Positions 50,968-59,671 of a stretch of DNA of 64,000 nt are shown here, one piece after another; the first letter of the stretch is position 1; each line of letters starts with the position of its first letter. This DNA is from Acholeplasmataceae bacterium (GTDB lineage Bacteria > Bacillota_I > Bacilli_A > Acholeplasmatales > Acholeplasmataceae): assembly GCA_007692425.1 (NCBI GenBank), contig RECG01000016.1:1-64000 (forward strand), given 5' to 3'. Position numbers and translations under genes: made by a program. The notes beneath the pieces are model-generated. The model was given only the letters and a program-made list of their open reading frames with translations. It was not told the DNA's origin and did no database searches.

Positions 50968-53158
50968 GGATCATCCTATGTTTCTTGACGATGAAACTGG
51001 CGACATCCTTGCCCTTGGTGCCGCGGCCGAACCCTTGGTCCATGCCATGCGCCTTGGCGATTTCAGGTGTCACCTGGGTCCCGCCGGCAAGCAAGATCAG
51101 CTTGTCGCGGACACCCTTTTCAACGGCATAATCATGCAATTTTTGCATGTTCTTATAGTGAATGTCATCATGGGAGATGATCAAGGAGATCATGACCACG
51201 GTCGAATGGGTCTCGATGGCGGCATCAATGAATTTCTCGATCGGTACACTGGTGCCCAGATAAGTATAGCTAAGTCCGTATTTTTCAATACCGCCGTGCT
51301 TGATATCGAGAATCTCACGCATGCCGACACTGTGCTCGTCGCTGCCACCGGTACCGGCAATGACCTTGAGTGGATGTGTTTGCATGTAAGCGATCATTTC
51401 ATCTTCTGGTAGTGTTTCTTCTTTTGTGGGTAGTACCAAGGTGGAGGTGTCGATGTCAAACGTGACCGTTCCTTTGATCTGGATGCGCGTGCCTTCGCTT
51501 GGATGCATGACTTCCCTGTGGATGACTTCGACCTGGGTCAGGTTGAGTTGTCTGCCCGCTTCAAGTGCGGCTGCCTCCGCTGTCAAGGGATCGGTCGGGA
51601 AAAAGAGATCGACGGTGATGATGCCATCACCCAGCCACTGGACTTCCGGTTTGAGTTTGAAGGTGCTGCGATAGTCTTCGTTTTCCTCCATACGGACGTT
51701 GACGTTGTCAAAGTGATCAAGTTCATCGATGTATTGGATCATGTCCGGATTTTCGAAGGTCGATCCGCCGATCAGTCTGGCCGGATCATCCTTGCAGGCC
51801 GGATCATACTGTTCGACGTTGTTATCGCCGTAATGGGCGGTGACTGGCGCCATGTAATCCTTGGCACGCTTGATGATCGTGCCGTTGCCGATGCCGCCGT
51901 CAATCTGGCGGGCGATGCCGTCACCGGCGCGTTCGGGATAATAACCGCTATCGACAAACATGCCGGCCTGGACCGCTTGATAATAGCCACCCATGTCGAT
52001 GATTTCTTCAAGCATCAACACGGCACGTTCTTGGAGTTCGCGTTTCGTGTCCGTGAGATAGCCTTCTTTTTTAAAATCCAACATGGACATCAAATCATCC
52101 ATGCCCGTCATGGCCTGTTTGGCGGTGTCGAGCGCTTCGATGTTATAAACATGCCAAGGCACGTTTCTCCCTTCATCAGGGGTGATCGTGCTTTGGATAT
52201 CTGCGGATGTCAACCGCGAGATGACGAGGTTCAAGACATGGGTCACGGTCGCTTCACGGGTCGAGGAATCCATGTATTTGGTGTTCATCTGGGCCCGCAT
52301 CTTGTAAGCGCTGAAAAACTCGCGCAAAGCCAGCGCGTAAGGCAGATTAAGTTTCAAATCAGGGCTGGGCGGCGCCGCCGGTGGCACTGTCGAGAGACAA
52401 ATCAGGTCGGGACGCATGCCGACCTTTTCACTCATCCGGCAGTTGATGGCATGCTGGATCAGTAGTTCGGGCATGACTTTCCAGGCATCCCTGGCAGTCG
52501 CGTTCGCGTTATGGGCGCCATCGATCTGGGCAAGACCGCCATAAGCCATGATGGTCTTGCTTTCAGCCGCGTCAACAAAACTCCTGATCATGTTGATGTT
52601 GCGATACAAGACATTGTATTGCGGATCTTGATGAGCGCCGTTGACGCCTTCTTCGACAAACATGACGGCGATTTCAGGGCCGGCCACACCGGAGACATAC
52701 GAATGATAATTGATCGGACGACCGACTTCATCTTCAATCAGGTCGAGTGCTTTGCGTTGGGCCCTGACCTGTTTTCTGGTGATCGGGACACCGCCGACAC
52801 CCTGGGGTGTGCCTTCCAGCAGGCCATCCATGTGGGACTGTCCGGCGGTGCGGATGACCATGATGTGGTCTGCACCGTGATAAGCCGCCATGCGCATGCG
52901 GCGGATGTCGTCCTCAAAACGTCCGGAGGCGATTTCGGTGGTGATGGTGGCGTCCGGTTGCGGATCGATATGACCCAGATGACGAGCGCTTGGCAACGGA
53001 ATGGTGTTGTTCAATGACGGGCTGGCCTGTTGATATGTGAAAGGTCCGAGCGTCTGGGGTTTGGCGTCCCGCCAGACCCAGCCGCGACGACGGGGCCGAT
53101 ACTTGTCAAGATCGTTGAGCAGAAAACGGATGTCAAGCTTGTAGTTGGGATCAAGCAT
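50957..53158 (-). CDS. oraE: D-ornithine 4,5-aminomutase, large subunit
   Basis: Adenosylcobalamin- and PLP-dependent aminomutase subunit of 733 aa that converts D-ornithine to 2,4-diaminopentanoate. The N-terminal TIM-barrel part begins PRRRGWVWRDAKPQ; the C-terminal Rossmann domain carries the B12 base-off motif GSDEHSVG (D-x-H-x-x-G), followed by KFIDAAIETHSTVVMISLIIS and LLAGGTQVTPEIAK. Length is normal. It overlaps oraS by eight bases. Confidence 0.93.
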   Translation of the reverse strand: MLDPNYKLDIRFLLNDLDKYRPRRRGWVWRDAKPQTLGPFTYQQASPSLNNTIPLPSARHLGHIDPQPDATITTEIASGRFEDDIRRMRMAAYHGADHIMVIRTAGQSHMDGLLEGTPQGVGGVPITRKQVRAQRKALDLIEDEVGRPINYHSYVSGVAGPEIAVMFVEEGVNGAHQDPQYNVLYRNINMIRSFVDAAESKTIMAYGGLAQIDGAHNANATARDAWKVMPELLIQHAINCRMSEKVGMRPDLICLSTVPPAAPPSPDLKLNLPYALALREFFSAYKMRAQMNTKYMDSSTREATVTHVLNLVISRLTSADIQSTITPDEGRNVPWHVYNIEALDTAKQAMTGMDDLMSMLDFKKEGYLTDTKRELQERAVLMLEEIIDMGGYYQAVQAGMFVDSGYYPERAGDGIARQIDGGIGNGTIIKRAKDYMAPVTAHYGDNNVEQYDPACKDDPARLIGGSTFENPDMIQYIDELDHFDNVNVRMEENEDYRSTFKLKPEVQWLGDGIITVDLFFPTDPLTAEAAALEAGRQLNLTQVEVIHREVMHPSEGTRIQIKGTVTFDIDTSTLVLPTKEETLPEDEMIAYMQTHPLKVIAGTGGSDEHSVGMREILDIKHGGIEKYGLSYTYLGTSVPIEKFIDAAIETHSTVVMISLIISHDDIHYKNMQKLHDYAVEKGVRDKLILLAGGTQVTPEIAKAHGMDQGFGRGTKGKDVASFIVKKHRMIHES

Positions 53159-53513
53159 CTTTGAACACCTCCGTCATCTTGTGCACGGCATCGCCTTCAA
53201 GCAGGTCATGACCGGCTTCACGGATGCTCATGTTGTTATCTTTGGCATGGCGATAGACGACATGACCGGCACCATGAGACAACAGGTTATATTCGAACAG
53301 GCGGTCTGTGATGGCTTTGGCTTCCTGACTGGAAAAACCCATGCGCATCAACACGCTGCGTTCGATGGCCGGCGTGGTATGTGTCTTTGCCATGTCCATC
53401 ATCGGCTGAACCAACTTGTCGGTCAGCTCGAAGAAATAGGTTTTCAGTTGTGCGTCTGTCATGTCGGCAAGATGGGCGCGACGGACATTGAAATCATCTT
53501 GTCTTGGTTTCAT
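53151..53513 (-). CDS. oraS: D-ornithine 4,5-aminomutase, small subunit
   Basis: Partner subunit of 120 aa with DDFNVRRAHLADMTDAQLKTYFFELTDKLVQPM and SVLMRMGFSSQEAKAITDRLFEYNLLSHGAGHVVYR, as in clostridial OraS. It overlaps ortB upstream by four bases and oraE downstream by eight. Its sequence pattern resembles the N-terminal part of KamD, in line with a common origin of the two aminomutases. Confidence 0.9.
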   Translation of the reverse strand: MKPRQDDFNVRRAHLADMTDAQLKTYFFELTDKLVQPMMDMAKTHTTPAIERSVLMRMGFSSQEAKAITDRLFEYNLLSHGAGHVVYRHAKDNNMSIREAGHDLLEGDAVHKMTEVFKDA

Positions 53514-54901
53514 GCGATTTCCTCCCTGAGTGTGATGACATGTGTTTCCGGGATATTCAATTCTTCGCTTAAATAGCGGATTTCAGCAGGTGTCAAGGCT
53601 TGCTCCTTGAATCGTTTAAGATATGACAACCTGAGTGAATCAAGCGGGATTTCCTGATGTTTCAGGGCATGCCCCCCCTCGGGAAAAACGATGTTCTTAC
53701 CTGGCTGTTCGGTCAAGGGATCGCCGAACATGAGGGTGATGCCATTCTTTTCAGCAAAGGCGACTTGTGCGTTCATGTGTTTGCCGGCACCGGTATATTC
53801 ACTTTCCTGGACGACGATGATGTCATCTTCTTTCATGGTGCGGGCCAGGCTGAAGGCGGCCGCCAGGCTGATGTTGCCGGCCGGACCCCGTTCAAGGCCT
53901 TCCAAAATAGCCAGTGCTTCGGTGATGTAGAAGACACTGCCTTGATTGACCAATACATAACGGTCCATGTAACGCAAAGGTCGGGCTGCGCTTCTCGGAA
54001 CATCACTGCGGTCCGGATAAGTCGAGAAGGGCATGCTGAAGCCGGTATGGCCGGTGGTAAAAGATTTGCGGTTGAAATCACGGTCGCTGGCCATGTGCAG
54101 ACCGCTCAGGTCAACGCTCGCTCCCACCATTTCTGTGAGGTCGGCGCCTGCTTTTCTCATGCCTCTGGCGGTACCGGTGAGATTGCCTCCCCCGGCATTG
54201 GTGGAAATGACCATTTCCGGAAACTTGCCAAGACTCGCCATTGACTCTTGGGCGATTTCATTGCCGAGTGTCTCGATGCCCATGACGCCGTAAGGTGAAT
54301 AAAGTGAAGCGTTGAAATAACCGGTCTCCTCCAACAGGACCAGGAGCTGATAAAACAGTTCCGGTCCGACCGAGAGTTGGACAACCTCGGCACCATAGGC
54401 TTCACATGCACGTGCTTTCTCAATGATTTCGGGTTGTCCGATGCCTTTCGAGTCAAAGCATTCTTGGACAATGATGCATTTGAGTCCGGCCCTGGCGGCA
54501 AGGGCGGCGACAGCGGCACCATAGTTTCCGCTGGTCGAGGCGATGACGCCTTTGTAGCCGAGCTTTTTGGCATGATGAATACTGATGGCGGCCCGACGGG
54601 CTTTGAACGATCCGCTGAGGTTGGTCGCCTCATCTTTAAGAAAGATGCGTGCGCCATATCCCGGATTGGCGAACAAACGGGCATAAGCGGTCATTCGTTT
54701 GAGCTCGATCAAAGGCGTGTTACCGACATTGTTCGTACGTTGGATGGCACTCACTTCTTCGAGCGTGTAACCCGCCTCTTGCATCATACGCTCATAATCA
54801 AAAGCGATGCCAGCTTGTTCATAGCGATCATAATCAAGTTGAAGCGCCTGCTTCATGATGGCGGAACGACGGGCCATCACAGCATCATAGTTTTTTATCA
54901 T
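53510..54901 (-). CDS. ortB: 2-amino-4-ketopentanoate thiolase, beta subunit
   Basis: PLP enzyme of 463 aa of the threonine-synthase-like fold (fold type II). The PLP lysine is in LSGSFKARRAAISIHHAK, followed by GVIASTSGNYGAAVAALAARAG, and GGGNLTGTARGMRKAG binds the cofactor phosphate. With OrtA it cleaves 2-amino-4-ketopentanoate with CoA to acetyl-CoA and alanine. It overlaps ortA by four bases. Confidence 0.9.
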   Translation of the reverse strand: MIKNYDAVMARRSAIMKQALQLDYDRYEQAGIAFDYERMMQEAGYTLEEVSAIQRTNNVGNTPLIELKRMTAYARLFANPGYGARIFLKDEATNLSGSFKARRAAISIHHAKKLGYKGVIASTSGNYGAAVAALAARAGLKCIIVQECFDSKGIGQPEIIEKARACEAYGAEVVQLSVGPELFYQLLVLLEETGYFNASLYSPYGVMGIETLGNEIAQESMASLGKFPEMVISTNAGGGNLTGTARGMRKAGADLTEMVGASVDLSGLHMASDRDFNRKSFTTGHTGFSMPFSTYPDRSDVPRSAARPLRYMDRYVLVNQGSVFYITEALAILEGLERGPAGNISLAAAFSLARTMKEDDIIVVQESEYTGAGKHMNAQVAFAEKNGITLMFGDPLTEQPGKNIVFPEGGHALKHQEIPLDSLRLSYLKRFKEQALTPAEIRYLSEELNIPETHVITLREEIA

Positions 54902-55194
54902 GCGAGGTCCTCCGTTTCCGATTTGATCAGATCGCGGACACGACGCATGGCTTTGACATGATGCCCGAAACTGTGTGTGAAATGGGGTTCGACTTGTAAG
55001 AGACGGCCGGTTTCAACACGACCGGTCTCGGTCACAATATCGACCTCATCACCGATGTTGCCAGGTGTCAGCAGTTTGCCTTTCAAGCGAAACTCGAAAG
55101 GAACACGCTTGGTGTCCTGTGGCACTTGTGGCGCCCGTTCCTCGGGTTTGAGGATGGTCTTGATGATTTGTACGAACGTCATTTTTTCAATCAT
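54898..55194 (-). CDS. ortA: 2-amino-4-ketopentanoate thiolase, alpha subunit
   Basis: Small subunit of 98 aa. The beginning MTFVQIIKTILKPEERAPQVP and the part VPFEFRLKGKLLTPGNIGDEVDIVTETGR...HSFG match the OrtA pattern of a short, beta-rich protein. The ATG at 55194 has AAAGGAG 7 bases ahead; the ORF-track start adds ten residues without support. About 130 bases separate it from ord; they hold no gene. Confidence 0.85.
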   Translation of the reverse strand: MIEKMTFVQIIKTILKPEERAPQVPQDTKRVPFEFRLKGKLLTPGNIGDEVDIVTETGRVETGRLLQVEPHFTHSFGHHVKAMRRVRDLIKSETEDLA

Positions 55195-55327
55195 ATCGAG
55201 ACTCCTTTGTTTCTTTTTTATCAAAAAGAATCAAACATGTAAACGTGTGTCCATGCTTCATGATACCACACGGAAAACGCGCTTGTATAGGTTCGGATGT
55301 CATTCACAGCGAATCCTGGCCGCAACT

Positions 55328-56374
55328 TCATGCATCTTCCAACAAATCACGCATATCGCCAAGGATGGCGCGGGGAACAGGCAGATCAATCATCGTCTTT
55401 AGCCCCGGTCTGGCATTCAAGACATGAGGAATCATATTGACACACATCGCAATCGTGCCGATACCGCCATCGACTTCGGGCTGGATGGCCATGTTGACGG
55501 CAGGGGTGCCTGTCAGTTTGATGTAGTCACCCGTGTGGGTGCCTTCCATTTCCGGTTCGATTTGCTGGGGATGAAACATGTCGATGAATACTTTGCCATC
55601 AACAAGCCCCTGTCCGGTCATGTTGATGCCTGCCAAGGTACCTTTCTTGGCTTCGCCATATTTGCTCTTGCGGTCAATCGTGGTGACAATCGGTTTCATC
55701 TGCTGCTCGAAACCGTCAAGTTTGACACCTAGTGCATCAGCGATCATCATGACACTCTCTTTAAAGCCGACATGACCGGCGAGGTCATGGCTGGCGGTTC
55801 TGCTTTCGTATGCTTCAAGAGAGATGCCGACACCTTGTTCATGCATGACGACGGGGCCGAACGGACTCAGGCTGTTGACACGCTTGGCTTCGATGTGTGA
55901 CACGTCCGACATGACACCGCTCAAGGCAACGACGAGTAAATCCATGATGAAACCGGGATTGATGCCGGTTCCGAGCACGGTAACGCCATGTTGTTTTGCC
56001 AGACTGTCGATCTTTTTGGCAAGTTCGGGTGCATTGGCGCTTGGATAGGCCATTTCTTCAGCCGTGCTGATGCAATCAATCTTGTGTTCGACAACTTTTT
56101 TGATTTTCGGAAAAGCGCCCGCGACAAAACTGTCTGTGCACAGCAAGGCAATGTCGGGTTTGACGTTCGCCAAAAGCTTGTCGACATCTTGTTCGATGAT
56201 GACTTCGGGATGATCGGTCTTGATGTCAAGGGCGGTTTTGAAATCTTTACCGACCAAGTCGGGATGAATATCGCAGACGCCGACGATTTCGACACCTTTT
56301 TTGGTGAGCAGCATCTCTGCCATGCCTCTGCCCATGGCACCGAAGCCCCAAATGAAAACCTTGATGTTTTGCAT
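55328..56374 (-). CDS. ord: 2,4-diaminopentanoate dehydrogenase
   Basis: NAD(P)-dependent amino-acid dehydrogenase of 348 aa. The Rossmann motif is VFIWGFGAMGRGMAEMLL at the N-terminus, followed by DIALLCTDSF, GTGINPGFIMDLLV and C-terminal TGTPAVNMAIQPEVDGGIGTIAMCVNMIP. It oxidatively deaminates 2,4-diaminopentanoate to 2-amino-4-ketopentanoate. GAAAGGA lies about 11 bases before the ATG. It begins the ornithine part of the gene run. Confidence 0.9.
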   Translation of the reverse strand: MQNIKVFIWGFGAMGRGMAEMLLTKKGVEIVGVCDIHPDLVGKDFKTALDIKTDHPEVIIEQDVDKLLANVKPDIALLCTDSFVAGAFPKIKKVVEHKIDCISTAEEMAYPSANAPELAKKIDSLAKQHGVTVLGTGINPGFIMDLLVVALSGVMSDVSHIEAKRVNSLSPFGPVVMHEQGVGISLEAYESRTASHDLAGHVGFKESVMMIADALGVKLDGFEQQMKPIVTTIDRKSKYGEAKKGTLAGINMTGQGLVDGKVFIDMFHPQQIEPEMEGTHTGDYIKLTGTPAVNMAIQPEVDGGIGTIAMCVNMIPHVLNARPGLKTMIDLPVPRAILGDMRDLLEDA

Positions 56375-56445
56375 GTTATTCTGTTTCCTTTCATTGAATT
56401 GATATCAGCACGTGTGTGCTGTCATGGATAATAATGGTTTGATTG

Positions 56446-56946
56446 TTAATGTGACATCTCCACGATTCTTCCCAGTGTGAAAAGATAATCGGAAATTCGG
56501 TTGATCAGTCCAAGGGTCAACGGATTCAACGGTCGTTCCTTGTTCAGGGTGATCAACTCACGTTCGGCGCGCCTGACCGTGACCCTGGCCAGATTGATCC
56601 AGGAAGCGGTCTTGTTGCCGTCAAGTCTGATGAAACGGGTCAACGGCTCAAGTCGCTTGTCAAGGTCATCGATCCGGCCTTCGATCCACGTGACCATGTC
56701 AGCGGTGATGACAGTCTGTTGTTCATCGTCCAAGGCGATTTCATGAGCTGTGGAAAACAGAAAACCGTGCAACTGATCGAGATCATGGACAATGGTCTCG
56801 TCATTGACGTGATGTTTGCACATCAGGATGAACGCCATGGCCTCATCAATGGCGCCATTCACGGCAATCCGTAAATCAGCCTTGTCCACGCGTTTGCTGA
56901 GCAGGTCTGTTTGTCCTGTATCGCCTCGTTTGGTATAGATTTTCAT
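56446..56946 (-). CDS. Cob(I)alamin adenosyltransferase, PduO type
   Basis: Enzyme of 166 aa that makes adenosylcobalamin from cob(I)alamin and ATP. The N-terminal YTKRGDTGQTDLL is the ATP-binding motif. The middle has the ERELITLN region and the end has LINRISDYLFTLGR, the C-terminal signature of this family. AAGGAGAAAAAC precedes the ATG at 56946. It sits between the lysine and ornithine aminomutase genes, both of which need its product. Confidence 0.9.
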   Translation of the reverse strand: MKIYTKRGDTGQTDLLSKRVDKADLRIAVNGAIDEAMAFILMCKHHVNDETIVHDLDQLHGFLFSTAHEIALDDEQQTVITADMVTWIEGRIDDLDKRLEPLTRFIRLDGNKTASWINLARVTVRRAERELITLNKERPLNPLTLGLINRISDYLFTLGRIVEMSH

Positions 56947-56971
56947 TGTTTTTCTCCTTGGTTTGTGTGAA

Positions 56972-57325
56972 TCAAAGAAAGACCTGGCATTCAACTAGCA
57001 GACGGTTGGGATCCCGCATGAAAAAATGATAAATACCGAAAGCGTCGTTGACCGACGGTTGTTCCGGTTTGAAGCCATGAGCGAGCATGTGTTGGTACAT
57101 GTCATCGACTGCAGCCTTGCTTTCATAGACCAGGGTGATGCAGCTTTGGTTGACCGGCGCTTTCGGGAAATGCAGGCAGAATCCGATCTTGCCGGTGCCT
57201 TTGGCATCGTAAATCAGACATTGTGTCTGATCTTTGTCAAGTCTGAATCCCAGGATGTCTCCGTAAAAAGCACGGACGGCATCCAGACTTTCGACCCGAT
57301 AAAAATGAATCATGTCTTTCAACAT
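56972..57325 (-). CDS. VOC (glyoxalase/dioxygenase superfamily) protein
   Basis: Small protein of 117 aa with a single VOC domain: HFYRVESLDAVRAFYGDILGFRLD at the start, IYDAKGTGKIGFCLHFP, and IYHFFMRDPNRLLVECQVFL at the end. It has metal-ligand candidates in the first and last strands (His and Glu). The substrate is unknown. It lies between kamE and the adenosyltransferase gene, overlapping kamE only by its non-coding leader, with GGGAGG ahead of the start. A part in lysine fermentation or detoxification is inferred from position alone. Confidence 0.7.
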   Translation of the reverse strand: MLKDMIHFYRVESLDAVRAFYGDILGFRLDKDQTQCLIYDAKGTGKIGFCLHFPKAPVNQSCITLVYESKAAVDDMYQHMLAHGFKPEQPSVNDAFGIYHFFMRDPNRLLVECQVFL

Positions 57326-57348
57326 TTGGCTTCGCCTCCCTCGGACAT

Positions 57349-58110
57349 TCACGACGTCCGTTTGATTTTCTTGCCCTTTTCCTTCAGCGCCTGGACAGCA
57401 AAGCTTGCCACGTCAAACGCATACTTCTTAGGTCCGAAACCGGCATCATAACCCAGTTCCTTGGCCAAGGCATGATGGATTCTGGGTCCGCCGATGATGA
57501 CAATGAAGTCATCGCGTCTGCCTTCCGCCTCCAACAGTTCAACAAACCGGGTCAAATTATGGATGTGAACATCTTTTTGGGTGACAGTCTGGCTGATCAG
57601 GATGACATCAGCGTGGTGTTTGATGGCTGCTTCCAAAAGGGTTTCATTATCAACTTGTCCGCCAAGATTGATGGCATGGATGCCCTGATAGCGCTCCAGA
57701 CCATAATGACCGGCATAGCCCTTCATGTTCATGATGGCATCAATCCCGACGGTATGGGCATCGGTGCCGGTCGAGGCACCGATGAAGACAATCGGTTCAG
57801 CGAAATGGGTGCTGACATACTGTTCGACTTCTTCCATGCTCATGACATCGGATTCGACCTCAGTCACTTTCAAGGATGAAAGATTGACCTGGTGGCTGAC
57901 GGTGCCATAAATGATATAATGACTGAAATCATCGGACAAGACAGTGCCGTGAACCACGCTGGCATCGTGGATGCCCATTTTCAAGGCCAAGGCTTTGGCG
58001 GCTTCTTCACCCAGTGGACCGTAAGGCATGGGAAGGGTGAACGCCACTTGGATTTTCCCGTCGTTCATGGTGTCGCCATAAGGACGGATCAAGGTGTGTT
58101 TTTTAGCCAT
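57349..58110 (-). CDS. kamE: Lysine 5,6-aminomutase, beta subunit
   Basis: Cobalamin-binding subunit of 253 aa. IRPYGDTMNDGKIQVAFTLPM marks the N-terminus; the B12 base-off motif lies in GASTGTDAHTVGIDAI (D-x-H-x-x-G), followed by NLGGQVDNETLLEAAIKHHADVILISQTVTQKD and GGPRIHHALAKELGYDAGFG. GGAGGAAAGAC precedes the ATG at 58110. It overlaps kamD by eight bases. With KamD it moves the terminal amino group of D-lysine or L-beta-lysine. Confidence 0.92.
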   Translation of the reverse strand: MAKKHTLIRPYGDTMNDGKIQVAFTLPMPYGPLGEEAAKALALKMGIHDASVVHGTVLSDDFSHYIIYGTVSHQVNLSSLKVTEVESDVMSMEEVEQYVSTHFAEPIVFIGASTGTDAHTVGIDAIMNMKGYAGHYGLERYQGIHAINLGGQVDNETLLEAAIKHHADVILISQTVTQKDVHIHNLTRFVELLEAEGRRDDFIVIIGGPRIHHALAKELGYDAGFGPKKYAFDVASFAVQALKEKGKKIKRTS

Positions 58111-59671
58111 GTCTTTCCTCCTCGAGCGCACGAAGCAGGCGTTCCATCAGCGGATTTCGATAATCCGCATGTTTGACGAAGACACCGTCAAGACCTTTGC
58201 CGCCGTCTTCATGACGCGGAACACCGGCAAAGGTGCCGCGCGACAACGTTTTAAAAAGCCCTTCTGTTCTGATGTCCGCCAGCAGTTGTCTGGCTTGAAA
58301 CAAGACATCATGGGCGCGCTTGATAATGATGCCGTCCGGACGAAACATGATTTCCTCGCCGAAATCCTTGAATGCTTTTTCAATATACGCGGCATTATCC
58401 AGCGCCATCGCACGGTCGCTGATGAACGGCGTGTGGATGGCTTCGGTCATCATGCCTAGCAAATGAATGGTTTGTCTGGTCGTGACGGCCGTGATATTGA
58501 ATAATGCGTTTTGGACCATCCCCATGAAGACATCACCCGTCATATGCTTTGTCGGAGGCATGTATTTGAGGGGTGCGTCCTTGAAAATCTCACGCGACAG
58601 TTCGGCTTGGGCCAATTCATAGAGAAAGCTGTTCTCCATGCGCGGATCGATTTCATACGCATGGCCCAGGCCCATCAACGCCGGATCCATGCGTGCCAAA
58701 CTGGCAAATTGTTCGTTGATGAACTGTGATGCCAGCACGGTATGGGCGTGTTCAAAAGCATCGGAAGTGGTCAAATAATTATCTTCGCCGGTATTGATGG
58801 TAATGGCCGCATAAGCGCTCAACACCCGTGAAAAATACTGGTCGATGAACGTTCTTTTCATGTTGATGTCGCGAAAAATGATGCCGTAAAGCGAATCATT
58901 AAGCATCATATCGAGGCGTTCGATTGCGCCGAGCGCTGCGATTTCAGGCATGCATAAGCCGGAAGCATAGTTGACCAGACGGATGTAACGGCCTTCTTGA
59001 TCGGAAACGTCATCCAATGCCTGACGCATCAAACGGAAGTTTTCCTGAGTGGCATAGGTGCCGCCAAACCCTTCCGTGGTGACACCGTAAGGGACATAGT
59101 CCAATAGTGATTGCCCGGTGCTTCTGATGACCGCGATCACATCCGCGCCCTTGCGGGCGGCAGAGACCGCCTGCTTGATATCTTCGTAAATGTTGCCGGT
59201 GGCGACAATGACATATTTGAGCGGCGTTGTCTTGGCCGGCGTCTGCAAGATCTTGGCATGACGCATTTGACGCATCTCATCAATCCGGGCAACCATCTTG
59301 TCAAGGTGCGGGGTCAATAGCTCAAGATGCGGACTCAAGGGGAGGTCCGCATATTTGGAGAGGTCTAGCATGCCTGATGCCACACGCAACGCGATGTCTT
59401 GCGGCGACATGCCGGTTTCATGAATGGCATAGGAAAGATAATGGCTGATACCTTTGGTGAGGTCCGCCTTGTGTCTGACGTGATCAACCACGACATTGAC
59501 TAGCGGTACGGCAAAAGCATTGATGCCGTCGATGCCTAATAAACGTAAAAGCGAGCGTTCGACGGAGACGGTCGTATGTTTGTTGATATCGTCCTGGACT
59601 TGTCTGGCAATGGCGCCGGCATCGGTCCGGCACGCTGTGATGAGGTCAGGATTGAGATTTAGTTTTGACAT
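58103..59671 (-). CDS. kamD: Lysine 5,6-aminomutase, alpha subunit
   Basis: Substrate- and cofactor-binding barrel subunit of 522 aa, beginning KLNLNPDLITACRTDAGAIARQVQDDINKHTTVSVERSLLRLLGIDG. ATGNIYEDIKQAVSAARKGADVIAVIRSTGQSLLDYVPYG and YMPPTKHMTGDVF are typical for KamD. AAAGGAGACCGGCC precedes the ATG. It overlaps kamB upstream by 26 bases, leaving no room for kamC between them. Confidence 0.92.
   Translation of the reverse strand: MSKLNLNPDLITACRTDAGAIARQVQDDINKHTTVSVERSLLRLLGIDGINAFAVPLVNVVVDHVRHKADLTKGISHYLSYAIHETGMSPQDIALRVASGMLDLSKYADLPLSPHLELLTPHLDKMVARIDEMRQMRHAKILQTPAKTTPLKYVIVATGNIYEDIKQAVSAARKGADVIAVIRSTGQSLLDYVPYGVTTEGFGGTYATQENFRLMRQALDDVSDQEGRYIRLVNYASGLCMPEIAALGAIERLDMMLNDSLYGIIFRDINMKRTFIDQYFSRVLSAYAAITINTGEDNYLTTSDAFEHAHTVLASQFINEQFASLARMDPALMGLGHAYEIDPRMENSFLYELAQAELSREIFKDAPLKYMPPTKHMTGDVFMGMVQNALFNITAVTTRQTIHLLGMMTEAIHTPFISDRAMALDNAAYIEKAFKDFGEEIMFRPDGIIIKRAHDVLFQARQLLADIRTEGLFKTLSRGTFAGVPRHEDGGKGLDGVFVKHADYRNPLMERLLRALEEERHG

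Noticed and set aside
51503-52465. 320-aa plus-strand ORF opposite oraE
   Set aside because: Antisense shadow; oraE is complete with the B12 motif on the minus strand.
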